DNA of 50,572 bases from Chlorobiota bacterium (GCA_030596395.1 JAUVKF010000014.1:1-50572), one strand, 5' to 3'; counted from the first letter of the stretch, positions 19,828 to 27,693 are shown. Translations and numbers: made by a program. The notes: generated from the sequence alone by a model not told the origin.

Positions 19828-20187
19828 GTGAATAATTCAGAAATCATTTTATACACCACTTCTGATGGACAGGTAAAAGTTGAGGTTGTCTTACGTGATG
19901 AAACTGTTTGGCTCACCCAAAAAGCGATGGGAGATATGTTTGGTGTTGAAACAAACACAATTAATTATCATCTGAAAGAAATATTCAAAACAAAGGAATT
20001 AGAAGAATTTTCAGTTATTCGAAAAATTCGAATAACTGCCTCTGATGGGAAAAAGTACCTAACGTATTTCTACAATCTTGATGCAATTATTTCTATAGGT
20101 TATCGGGTTAATTCAACAAAAGCAACGCATTTCACTTATTTTCGCCCCAAAAATCTAGCGCCAATCCATGAACTACCTCTCCACTGA
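19828..20187 (+). pseudogene. Truncated RhuM-family protein
   Basis: The first 103 or so residues match the N-terminal part of RhuM/COG3943 proteins: TSDGQVKVEVVLRDETVWLT, MFGVETNTINYHLKEIF, and YFYNLDAIISIGYRVNS. Family members are around 300 residues or more. Here the homology stops just before the expected FRIWAT segment, and the frame runs into the leader of uup copy 2 (TYFRPKNLAPIHELPLH). The 3' two-thirds are missing, so it is a remnant. RhuM genes commonly ride on islands with restriction-modification or defence genes. The start is probably a GTG or ATG near 19828. Confidence 0.8.
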
Positions 20188-20410
20188 AAACCTTTCGAAA
20201 ACCTTTGGTGACAAGGTGCTGTTTGAAGGCCTGAGTTTTGGTTTTCACAAAGGCTACAATACCTCACTAAGCGTTCGTAGTTTAAAGGAACAAGCTATTT
20301 CTTAATTCGCGAATCGCGAATTTTAATGCTATTTATTTTATTCTTGTCCCATATTTATAATGTTTTTGGGACATTTCCACTGGTTCGCACATGCTGCGTA
20401 TGACATAATT
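20133..20410 (+). repeat. Tandem copy of uup leader plus first 29 codons (unit 1)
   Basis: Contains the leader, ATG at 20168, and 29 codons close to uup (MNYLSTENLSKTFGDKVLFE...), then a non-homologous 160-base tail. The resulting ORF, 20168-20305, ends after 45 codons. The tail contains palindromic TTCGCGAATCGCGAA and the inverted pair TGTCCCA/TGGGACA. Together with unit 2 this accounts for the 545 bases between rhuM and uup. Confidence 0.85.
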
Positions 20411-20696
20411 CCCTTACTTTCGCCAATTGTTTTTTTGATGTAACCTATGAACTACCTCTCTGCCGAAAACCTTTCGAAAACCTATGGTGACAAGGTCCTG
20501 TTTGAAGGCCTGAGTTTTGGTTTGCACAAAGGCTACAATACCTCACTAAGCGTTCGTAGCTTAAAGGAATAACCTATTTCTTAATTCGCGATTCGCGAAT
20601 CGCGAATTTTAATGCTATTTATTTTATTCTTGTCCCATATTTATAATGTTTTTGGGACATTTCCACTGGTTCGCACATGCTGCACATGACATAATT
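20411..20696 (+). repeat. Tandem copy of uup leader plus first 29 codons (unit 2)
   Basis: Near-identical to unit 1 and to the intact gene's leader. ATG is at 20447, and the short ORF 20447-20572 has 41 codons. The junction after CACAAAGGC is the same as in unit 1. The 7-base length difference between units is explained by one extra TTCGCGA in the tail palindrome. Confidence 0.87.
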
Positions 20697-20732
20697 CCCT
20701 TACTTTCGCCAATTGTTTTTTTGATGTAACCT

Positions 20733-22628
20733 ATGAACTACCTCTCTGCCGAAAACCTTTCGAAAACCTATGGTGATAAAGCGCTGTTTGAAGGCCTGAG
20801 TTTTGGCCTGCACAAAGGCGAAAAGACGGCGCTCATTGCCAACAATGGAACCGGAAAATCAACCTTACTTAAAATACTGGCGGGGGAAGAAACCGCGGAT
20901 ACAGGAAAAGTAACACTGAGGGAAGGCATCAAGATCGCCTTTCTGGAACAGGACCCTGTTATTGAGCCCGGGCAAACCATTGATGAATTGATCACCTCAT
21001 CACATACGGGCATTTCAAAGCTTATCAAGGATTATGAAGATGCGATACAGGCACAAAGTGAGCTTCATAATGCAACAACGCAAAAAAACCTGGAGAAGGC
21101 CACCGCAGAAATGGACCACAAAAATGCCTGGGATTACGAACGCCGCCTGAAACAATTGTTAAGCCTTTTTAGCATAACAGATACTACTGTAAAAACAGAT
21201 ATCTTGTCAGGGGGTGAAAAGAAACGGCTTGCCCTTGCCCTTGTTTTATTGAATGAACCCGAACTATTGATCCTTGATGAACCCACCAACCATTTGGACA
21301 TTGACATGATCGAGTGGCTGGAAGCATACCTTTCCAGGGCAAACCTCAGCCTTTTAATGGTAACCCACGACCGCTATTTCCTCGACCGGGTGTGCAACCA
21401 CATCCTCGAAATGAGCCAGGGGCAGTTGTATTATCACAACGGCAATTATGAATATTTCCTTCAAAAGAAATCCGAGCGGGAGGAGATCAGTCAGGTAGAA
21501 ACCGACAAGGCCCGTCAGTTGATGAAGAAGGAACTGGAATGGTTGCGCAGGCAGCCAAAGGCACGTACCACCAAATCCAAATCGCGGATACAGGCTTTTG
21601 ACGGCATCAAAGAAAAAGCCACAGGGCAGCGAACGGAGCAGGAATTAAAGTTGCAGTTGAATGTAAGGCGGATTGGGGGTAAAATCCTTGAAATTGATAA
21701 GCTGCACAAACGCTATGGCGACATCAAAATTGTTGAAGACTTTAATTACCCGTTCAAGAAAGGCGAACGCATCGGTATTATTGGAAAGAATGGTTCGGGC
21801 AAAACCAGTTTCCTCAACCTGATCACCGGCAATGAACAACCCGACAGTGGCAAAATCGAAACCGGTCAAACCATCGTGTTCGGATATTACCGGCAGGCCG
21901 GGATCGTTTTAGCAGAAGATAAAACCGTAATTGAAGTGGTGAAAGAAATTGCCGAAGTGGTGCGCATGGGCGATGGGAATTCCATTTCTGCTTCCAAATT
22001 TCTGGAGCACTTTATGTTCCCGCCCGAAGTACAGTACAAACTGGTTTCGTTGCTCAGCGGTGGTGAAAAGCGGCGGCTGAACCTGCTTACCGTGCTTATT
22101 AAAAATCCAAACTTCCTCATCCTCGATGAGCCCACCAACGACCTCGACCTGCTGGTGCTGAACCGCCTGGAAGAATTTTTAATGAACTACAGCGGCTGCT
22201 TGGTGTTGGTTTCCCACGACCGTTATTTCCTGGATAAACTGACTGACCACCTGTTTATTTTTGAAGGAAACGGCAAGGTGAGGGATTATTATGGTTCATA
22301 CACCAATTATAGCTTTGAAAAAGAAAAGGAAAAACAGTCAGGCGAAAAGCAAAGCCGAAAGAACGCATTGGAAGCGAAACAAAAAACTGCAAAACAGAAA
22401 GTCAAAACAAAACTGACTTTTAACGAACAGCGAGAATACGAAGCACTGGAAAAAGAAATTGAGCAACTCGAAATCGAAAAAGCCGAAGCGGAGACTCTCC
22501 TTAATTCCGGCAATCAAACCTATGAAGAACTGAATAAACTTTCGCAACGCATAGGTGAGATCATTTACCTCATCGACACAAAAACATTACGGTGGATGGA
22601 GCTTGACGAGTTTGTGACCCCCTCTTAA
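20733..22628 (+). CDS. uup: ABC-F ATPase, Uup type
   Basis: A 631-residue soluble protein with two ABC ATPase domains and no membrane segment, as in the ABC-F family that acts on the ribosome. Domain 1 (1 to about 240) has IANNGTGKSTLLK, signature LSGGEKKRLALA and LLILDEPTNHLD. The linker (about 240-310) carries the R/K-rich QPKARTTKSKSRIQ. Domain 2 has IGKNGSGKTSFLN, LLSGGEKRRLNL and LILDEPTNDLD. The last 100 residues form a lysine/glutamate-rich coiled coil ending MELDEFV, which matches the Uup C-terminal domain. The ATG at 20733 is confirmed by conservation in the duplicated 5' copies. The upstream TTACTTTCGCC probably contains the -7 box. Confidence 0.93.
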   Translation: MNYLSAENLSKTYGDKALFEGLSFGLHKGEKTALIANNGTGKSTLLKILAGEETADTGKVTLREGIKIAFLEQDPVIEPGQTIDELITSSHTGISKLIKDYEDAIQAQSELHNATTQKNLEKATAEMDHKNAWDYERRLKQLLSLFSITDTTVKTDILSGGEKKRLALALVLLNEPELLILDEPTNHLDIDMIEWLEAYLSRANLSLLMVTHDRYFLDRVCNHILEMSQGQLYYHNGNYEYFLQKKSEREEISQVETDKARQLMKKELEWLRRQPKARTTKSKSRIQAFDGIKEKATGQRTEQELKLQLNVRRIGGKILEIDKLHKRYGDIKIVEDFNYPFKKGERIGIIGKNGSGKTSFLNLITGNEQPDSGKIETGQTIVFGYYRQAGIVLAEDKTVIEVVKEIAEVVRMGDGNSISASKFLEHFMFPPEVQYKLVSLLSGGEKRRLNLLTVLIKNPNFLILDEPTNDLDLLVLNRLEEFLMNYSGCLVLVSHDRYFLDKLTDHLFIFEGNGKVRDYYGSYTNYSFEKEKEKQSGEKQSRKNALEAKQKTAKQKVKTKLTFNEQREYEALEKEIEQLEIEKAEAETLLNSGNQTYEELNKLSQRIGEIIYLIDTKTLRWMELDEFVTPS

Positions 22629-23059
22629 TCTCCCCGTCAGCTGACGGGGGAGAGAAGATACAGGTGAACTGGTTTAAGTTTAAAACTTAAACCTGACGAA
22701 GGATGGAGTTGGATGAGTTTGTTTAACCCCCTCTGTGTCTCCCTCTTAGGGGGAGAAAACAGAGTTCATTCAACCATTTCAGTTTTTAATTTATCCCCCT
22801 TTTAGGGGGATTATAGGGGGTGAACGAACCCATTGATTTCTGATTACAGCTCCTCTGCGTCACCAACTGAGGGGCATTATAAAGGGTGATAGATTCTGCT
22901 TGTTAAGAATGTAATTCCCCCTCTGTGTCTCCCCGTCAGCTGACGGGGGAGAAAAGAACACAACTTTATTTCACCCAAAGAAGGAGAAAATGAAGTTTTT
23001 TCATTAATTCAAATTAAAACACCTATTTGTCCCCCTTGCAGGGGGACCACAGGGGGTAG
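22617..23059. repeat. Family B C-rich palindromic repeat cluster, upstream side
   Basis: This covers the 466-base gap between uup and the DUF559 gene. It contains repeated half-elements of the form CCCCCTCTGTGTCTCCC plus GGGGGAGA (22728, 22917). Opposing halves read ATCCCCCTTTTAGGGGGA followed by TTATAGGGGGTG (22792-22822), and CCCCCTTGCAGGGGGACC (23031). A more divergent copy lies at 22850-22890. CCCCGTCAGCTGACGGGG occurs at 22632 and 22931. Confidence 0.8.
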
Positions 23060-23094
23060 ATTTCCAAGCCCAAATTATATTTATTTTTGAAATA

Positions 23095-23463
23095 GTGAAA
23101 AAGGATCTCCACAGCAGAAAATATCTAAAGAAATTTCGGAAAGAGTTGAGGAATAATATGACTTATTCCGAAGCCAGGCTCTGGTCCTGTTTGAAAAGAA
23201 AACAGCTTGATGGTCGGCGGTCTAGAAGACAACACAGCATTGGCTATTATATCGTTGATTTCTTTTGTTATTCTGAAAATTTAATAATTGAAGTTGACGG
23301 GACTTCTCATGATAACTATACAAGTGAAATGGATGATATGGAACGAGATAATTATTTAAAACAACAAGGTTTTAAGGTTTTGCGATTTGATGCAATAGAT
23401 ATTAAGGATAACCTGGATGCCGTTAAGCAGGAAATAATAGAAAGTTTTGACATTTCAGATTAG
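23095..23463 (+). CDS. DUF559 Vsr-like endonuclease-domain protein
   Basis: A 122-residue single-domain protein. It starts at a GTG (23095); an earlier start is blocked by a stop two codons upstream. Motifs: LRNNMTYSEARLWSCLKRKQ, then the nuclease-fold core IGYYIVDFFCYSENLIIEVDG (D...ExD), and ERDNYLKQQGFKVLRFDAIDI. This matches DUF559, related to the very-short-patch-repair/PD-(D/E)XK fold. The acidic residues needed for metal binding appear to be present. It is embedded in family B palindromes on both sides (22617-23059 and 23481-23513), not in an operon. Biochemical function is unproven; a role in repeat mobility is inference. Confidence 0.88.
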   Translation: MKKDLHSRKYLKKFRKELRNNMTYSEARLWSCLKRKQLDGRRSRRQHSIGYYIVDFFCYSENLIIEVDGTSHDNYTSEMDDMERDNYLKQQGFKVLRFDAIDIKDNLDAVKQEIIESFDISD

Positions 23464-23480
23464 TAATATTGTAAAGAGAA

Positions 23481-23513
23481 AACCCCCTCTGTGTCTCCCC
23501 GTCAGCTGACGGG
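23481..23513. repeat. Family B palindromic repeat, downstream side
   Basis: CCCCCTCTGTGTCTCCCC followed by GTCAGCTGACGGG and an A-run. It is the same left half-element as at 22917, located 18 bases after the DUF559 stop. Confidence 0.75.
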
Positions 23514-23559
23514 AAAAAAAATGAAGAATAATAATTCAAAATAAATTAAAAACATTTTT

Positions 23560-23679
23560 GTCATTCTGAGCGATAGCGAAGAATCCCCGCTTAACATCTC
23601 ACATTTCTTTAAAGTTAAAAAGCGGAGATCCCCGCCTGCGTCGGGCAGGCTCACTGCACTGTGTTTCGTTCAGGATGAC
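23560..23679. repeat. Family A GTCATTCTGA palindromic repeat
   Basis: GTCATTCTGAGCGATAGCGAAGAATC ... GTTCAGGATGAC ends, the same family as the arrays at 43635 and 48586. The centre carries an extra GCCTGC/GCAGGC hairpin at 23634-23650 and copies of GCGGAGATC/GATTCCCCGC. Confidence 0.75.
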
Positions 23680-23755
23680 AACTACTCTGCTTATCCCCCA
23701 TTTATGGGTATGCCTGCTGGCAAGCATTCACTATTAAAATAGAATCGTATCGATA

Positions 23756-24622
23756 TTACAATGCCAACACCATTTCATATTGTCCGTGTCCGGGCTCAAG
23801 GTTGATACTTTTTGCAAACCGTTTGAATGGCTCATAATCTGCAGCTGCATTGATGATTTTGATTTCGTCACTGTTTGATTGCCAGATAAGTTTTTTGACC
23901 AAAGTTGTAGCAAGTCCTTTGCCACGGTAGGATTTTTTAATGGCAATTTGAGGAATATCACCGGTATGCTTCTCAATTGTACCATAACCAATGATGTTGT
24001 GATCATTAACCAATCCTAAGAAAGTAAAATGGTCTATCTTCCGGTTTATGGAATCCATGGAATTTTGCCATGAGGGTTGAAAATCCCAGAAGGAAGCAAA
24101 CAATCCCCAATCCGGATCTTCAAGTTTAACTACTTGATATTCATTATTCAGCCTGTATTTTCTGAACTTGATTTCACTTTTGGGCGAGACATAGTAATCA
24201 AACTCACGTGAAACCTCAAATCCGGCTTTCCGATATAGTTCGACTGCTGAGCTGTTTGTTTTTATGACTTCCAATAAATACTGTTCAATTTGATTATCGC
24301 GAAGAATGTTCAAGGAATCATTGAAAATCCTGGTTGCTATTCCTTTCTTCCGAAACTCTTTGATGGTACCCGTACCCGTATCGTAAGCTGTTCGGATTCC
24401 ATTCCATTCGCCAACTCCATTCAGTATAAATCCAAGCAGTTTATCCTGGTAAAACGCTCCGAATGATAAATTCAGGTCACATCCCCTTCGCTCAAGCATA
24501 TATTGCAATTGCTCGAGGGAAAGTGAGAATGGTTCTACATAATCAGCAAAAGCCTTTCTGAATGCTTCATGAATTGTTTCAAATGTTACATCACCTAATT
24601 GGTCAATTTTAATATCTTTCAT
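23756..24622 (-). CDS. GNAT-family acetyltransferase, two-domain
   Basis: A 288-residue protein with two GNAT-like halves. The first (about 5-145) contains YDTGTGTIKEFRKKGIATRI, a good acetyl-CoA pyrophosphate-binding loop, and NSSAVELYRKAGFEVSREF. The second (about 150-288) contains IPQIAIKKSYRGKGLATTLV, a second acetyl-CoA loop. The start at 24622 (MKDIKIDQLG) is preferred over the ATG at 24652, which would add MKVNTLTEIT. The acceptor substrate cannot be predicted. It is monocistronic, flanked by repeats and the putative small RNA. Confidence 0.85.
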   Translation of the reverse strand: MKDIKIDQLGDVTFETIHEAFRKAFADYVEPFSLSLEQLQYMLERRGCDLNLSFGAFYQDKLLGFILNGVGEWNGIRTAYDTGTGTIKEFRKKGIATRIFNDSLNILRDNQIEQYLLEVIKTNSSAVELYRKAGFEVSREFDYYVSPKSEIKFRKYRLNNEYQVVKLEDPDWGLFASFWDFQPSWQNSMDSINRKIDHFTFLGLVNDHNIIGYGTIEKHTGDIPQIAIKKSYRGKGLATTLVKKLIWQSNSDEIKIINAAADYEPFKRFAKSINLEPGHGQYEMVLAL

Positions 24623-24741
24623 TGTGATTTCTGTCAATGTATTTACTTTCAATATTACGATATATTCCTAAGAAATACACATTAAAAAATCAAATAGCAG
24701 GAATCAAATTTGTACTATTAAAATCCTATGAGAAGAGGCAT

Positions 24742-24867
24742 AAAAAAAGCCGGAAGAATTCCAGCCGGTTTGAAGGATCCTCTGTTCGGTGTCCTCCGTC
24801 GCGACGGTGCGCTTTTACTTGGCCACCACCGCTGTATTTCCGCAACGATAATCGGTATCATTGTTTT
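24742..24867 (-). ncRNA. Putative small structured RNA
   Basis: On the minus strand a TATCTTTG -7 box (24874-24881) is followed by about 125 bases. These end in a strong intrinsic terminator: GCTGGAA-TTC-TTCCGGC (24765-24749) and a run of seven T. The body contains the perfect palindrome CCGTCGCGACGG and GGTG/CACC pairs that could form alternative stems. A 47-codon ORF overlaps but is Arg/Pro-rich without family features. I could not match it to 4.5S, 6S, tmRNA or RNase P. The promoter-structure-terminator order is the support. Confidence 0.5.
24749..24765 (-). terminator. Intrinsic terminator of the putative small RNA
   Basis: A seven-pair stem (one G-U) with a three-base loop, followed on the minus strand by seven T at 24748-24742. 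Confidence 0.65.
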
Positions 24868-24873
24868 CTGCTG

Positions 24874-24881
24874 CAAAGATA
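24874..24881 (-). promoter_or_regulatory. -7 box of the putative small RNA (TATCTTTG)
   Basis: CAAAGATA on the plus strand, the complement of TATCTTTG. A transcript starting about 7 bases further would run to the terminator at 24749. Confidence 0.5.
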
Positions 24882-24950
24882 GCATATTCAATATTACATG
24901 AAGTTAAGTAATTGTTAATTCTGCAAACTGTATACTATTTCAATTATCGA

Positions 24951-25086
24951 GACCTTTGCAAAGCCTCAAGAACCTGTCATTCTGATCCGTCAGTTGACGG
25001 AGAAGAATCCTTACGTTCTGATTATTAATTATATAAAGTTCCTTCACTTCGTTCAGGATGACAAAATTAGGTGTTTTGCAAAGGTC
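24951..25086. repeat. Family A repeat nested in GACCTTTGCAAA inverted ends
   Basis: Outer ends GACCTTTGCAAA (24951) and TTTGCAAAGGTC (25075) are perfect inverted copies. Inside lies a family A element, 24976-25062, starting GTCATTCTGA and ending GTTCAGGATGAC. Within its left arm CCGTCAGTTGACGG (24987-25000) interrupts the usual sequence. The 518-base gap 24623-25140 is therefore occupied by the small RNA and this composite repeat. Confidence 0.75.
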
Positions 25087-25140
25087 CCTTATCCTGAAAA
25101 TCAAGACTGATCTGATATAAAAGTATAATTTAGCAGGTAG

Positions 25141-26133
25141 ATGATAAATATAAACAACAGCACTTTCCTATCCTTTACGTTACTCTTCTTATTTGTATTG
25201 AGTTGCAATCAGCAGGATGAAATCCTACCCGATAATATTGATTACCGGCAGGAAATGAGAGATTTCGTTATTGAATTATCAACCTATGCAAAAACCCACA
25301 GGGGTGATTTTACAATTATTCCGCAAAACGGTCAGGAACTGATCACCGAAGACGGCGAGCTAAACGGAACACTCCAGGCAGCTTATTTGCAGGCAATAGA
25401 TGCAACAGGAAGGGAAGACATGTTTTACGGTTACAACAACGATGATGAAGCAACACCCGAAGAAGACAAACAATATATGCTTGATCTGTGTTTAAAGTTC
25501 GAACAAAATGGCGTAGAAGTTCTTGCGACTGACTATTGTTCAACGCCATCGAAAATGGATAATTCCTATCAAACAAACGAGCAAAACGGGTTTATTTCCT
25601 TTGCAGCAGATGAACGGGATTTAAACAATATTCCGGATTATCCTACAGAACCGTATAGCATAAACAATGATGATATCGCTCAAATTTCGGAGGCAAAGAA
25701 TTTTCTTTACCTGATCAACAGTGAAAATTTTGCAGAAAAACAAAATTTCATCGATGCAGTTTCCGAAACGAACTACGATATTATGATCATGGATCTGTTT
25801 CACAACGAATCAATATATACCCAACTGGAAATTGAGCAGTTAAAAACTAAACATAACGGAGGTAAACGCCTCGTAATATGCTACATGAGCATTGGCGAAG
25901 CCGAAGATTATCGCTACTACTGGCAGGAGAGCTGGAAAACTGACAGTCCGAAATGGCTCGGCGCTGAAAACCCCGACTGGGAAGGAAATTATAAAGTCTG
26001 GTACTGGGAATCTGGCTGGCAAAACCTGATTTTTGGTAATGAAAGCTCGTATTTGAAAAAAATTATTGATGCCGGATTTGATGGTGCCTACCTTGACATC
26101 ATAGATGCCTTTGAATATTTCGAAGAAAAATAG
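25141..26133 (+). CDS. GH114/TM1410-like lipoprotein
   Basis: A 330-residue lipoprotein. The signal peptide ends at a lipobox FVLSC with the acylated Cys at residue 22. The following region resembles the MJ1477/TM1410 and endo-alpha-1,4-polygalactosaminidase-like (GH114) TIM-barrel proteins. Matching stretches include YDIMIMDLFHNES, GGKRLVICYMSIGEAEDYRYYW and GFDGAYLDIIDAFEYFEE. The acidic residues in MDLF and YLDIID are the expected active-site candidates. The barrel's N-terminal half is preceded by an acidic YRQEMRDFVIELSTYAKTHR segment that is typical of the bacterial proteins. It is probably surface or periplasmic. The ATP-grasp gene begins 26 bases downstream, suggesting co-transcription, though no functional link is obvious. 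Confidence 0.85.
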   Translation: MININNSTFLSFTLLFLFVLSCNQQDEILPDNIDYRQEMRDFVIELSTYAKTHRGDFTIIPQNGQELITEDGELNGTLQAAYLQAIDATGREDMFYGYNNDDEATPEEDKQYMLDLCLKFEQNGVEVLATDYCSTPSKMDNSYQTNEQNGFISFAADERDLNNIPDYPTEPYSINNDDIAQISEAKNFLYLINSENFAEKQNFIDAVSETNYDIMIMDLFHNESIYTQLEIEQLKTKHNGGKRLVICYMSIGEAEDYRYYWQESWKTDSPKWLGAENPDWEGNYKVWYWESGWQNLIFGNESSYLKKIIDAGFDGAYLDIIDAFEYFEEK

Positions 26134-26159
26134 GGACTGTATTTTAAATAATTAGTTTT

Positions 26160-27062
26160 TTGAAACAATTTGACATCACCATACTCACCGCCTCCAAATT
26201 CCTCAATCCTACTAAAATCGACTGGTATATTCGGCAAATTCTTGAGGAGGATAAATTTGTGAAAGAAGCACTCGAGAGAAAAAATCTTAAAGTAATCAGA
26301 ACCAATTGGGATAATCCTGACTTTGACTGGACAAAAACAAAATACATACTCTTTCGCACCATCTGGGATTACTTCGATCGGTTTAATGAATTTCTTCCGT
26401 GGCTCAAAAAAGTAAAAACCAAAACCAAACTAATCAATCCTTATTCCACTATCCGATGGAACATGGATAAGCATTACCTTGCTGATCTTAACAAAAAAGG
26501 AATCAACATTCCCCCTACCCTGTTCATCGAACCTGGCGATGACAGATCATTACATGAGATTGTATTTCAATCCGGTTGGAACGATCTTATTTTAAAACCG
26601 GCTGTTTCAGGGGCTGGCAGGCATACTTACAAACTAAACCAGGATGGCATTGCCGGACATCAATCTGTTTATAAAAAATTGATCACAGAAGAATCGATGC
26701 TGCTGCAGGAATTTCAGCACAACATAAACACAAAAGGAGAAGTTGCTTTTATGCTGTTCGGCGGGAAATTCAGTCATGCAGTGTTGAAAAAAGCAAAGCC
26801 CGGCGATTTCAGGGTACAGGATGACTTTGGAGGAAGTGTTCATGAATACGATTCTTCACCCGTTGAAATTGCTTTTGCAGAACAGGCTGTATCTCTTTGT
26901 GACCCGGTTCCGGTGTACGCCCGTGTGGATGTAATTTGGGACAACAACAATAAACTTTGTGTTTCAGAATTGGAATTAATAGAACCTGAATTGTGGTTTC
27001 GGAAACATCCGCCTGCAGCTGATCAGTTTGCTGAAACCATTATTAAAACAATGAAATCCTGA
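26160..27062 (+). CDS. ATP-grasp domain protein (RimK/glutathione-synthetase-like)
   Basis: A 300-residue cytoplasmic ligase-fold protein. It starts at a TTG (26160), the only start codon between the upstream in-frame stop and the conserved DITILTASKF. Central features: LILKPAVSGAGRHTYKL (ATP-binding lysine and glycine loop), MLLQEFQHNINTKGEVAFML, and the C-terminal YARVDVIWDNNNKLCVSELE with metal-binding E/D/N pattern ending in ELIEPELWF. This pattern occurs in ATP-grasp amide-bond-forming enzymes such as glutathione synthetase or DcsG-like proteins. The substrate is unknown. It follows the lipoprotein by 26 bases. Confidence 0.85.
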   Translation: MKQFDITILTASKFLNPTKIDWYIRQILEEDKFVKEALERKNLKVIRTNWDNPDFDWTKTKYILFRTIWDYFDRFNEFLPWLKKVKTKTKLINPYSTIRWNMDKHYLADLNKKGINIPPTLFIEPGDDRSLHEIVFQSGWNDLILKPAVSGAGRHTYKLNQDGIAGHQSVYKKLITEESMLLQEFQHNINTKGEVAFMLFGGKFSHAVLKKAKPGDFRVQDDFGGSVHEYDSSPVEIAFAEQAVSLCDPVPVYARVDVIWDNNNKLCVSELELIEPELWFRKHPPAADQFAETIIKTMKS

Positions 27063-27344
27063 ATACCCGAATTCGCAATAATAATATTTACTCAAATTCA
27101 GGTTTTTTAACTCGAATTTTAAGGTATACCCTTAGACGGTATCTGATTAGAATGAAATATGTTTGCATCAATCTTGGGTGTAATATTTTTAATCAAAGCT
27201 AAAAAGCCACACCGGGACTACAAACTTTGGAGAACACTAGATGTGTTTAAAAAAAACGTTAAAATGCAAAACACTATTGATGTAAAGGGGATTCGAAAGA
27301 TAAACAAAACTGTCTCAGTAACTTTTGATTCTTAAATAGTATAA

Positions 27345-27470
27345 AAAAACTTTGCCACCGTTCGTTTTTTCATGATTTATAACCGGGCAACTAACATACG
27401 TAGTAATTAGGAGTAAGCTAAGAGTAGAATGTGAAGTTGTCCGGTTTTTGTTGTGCTTACACCTTTTTTT
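27345..27470 (+). ncRNA. Possible small structured RNA
   Basis: AACCGGGCAACT (27381) pairs with AGTTGTCCGGTT (27435-27446), 11 of 12 canonical or nearly so, closing a 42-base loop. A T-run follows at 27464-27470. A weak AACTTTG -7-like sequence lies just upstream. No ORF covers it. Low confidence. Confidence 0.3.
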
Positions 27471-27532
27471 ATTAAAAAATTATTTGCCAAGGCCTGTTTT
27501 CTGTGAGGTGAAAATACAGAAAGGTTAACATA

Positions 27533-27693
27533 ATACCAAATAAACACCAAAACACACCATATAATGTGTTTCTTTTTCGCCTGAATTTCTTCATAAAATA
27601 TTTCCGTAGCTACGGCTATGCAAAGATTTTATTCATCATTCAGACAAAAAATAATTCAAATTCCAAAGGTGCATTTTGATATTCATTTGGTAT
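27533..27693. repeat. Long imperfect palindrome (family D)
   Basis: 161 bases with ATACCAAAT and ATTTGGTAT ends. The arms are about 75-80 bases long and are centred on CCGTAGCTACGG at 27604-27615. Arms match over most of their length with mismatches and small gaps. No ORF is inside. It lies in the 979-base gap 27063-28041, which otherwise has the possible RNA above, a CCCCGAA/TTCGGGG hairpin at 27881-27896, and a 22-base tandem repeat at 27909. Confidence 0.8.

Noticed and set aside
20168..20572. Short ORFs as independent genes
   Set aside because: They are truncated duplicates of the uup 5' end, so they are annotated as repeat units.
24742..24867. 4.5S RNA, 6S RNA, tmRNA or RNase P
   Set aside because: None of their conserved cores (such as GGAAGGAAGCAG of SRP RNA or a tag ORF ending in ALAA) is present.
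24637..24882. 81-residue plus-strand ORF
   Set aside because: It overlaps the minus-strand small RNA and terminator and has no protein-like features.
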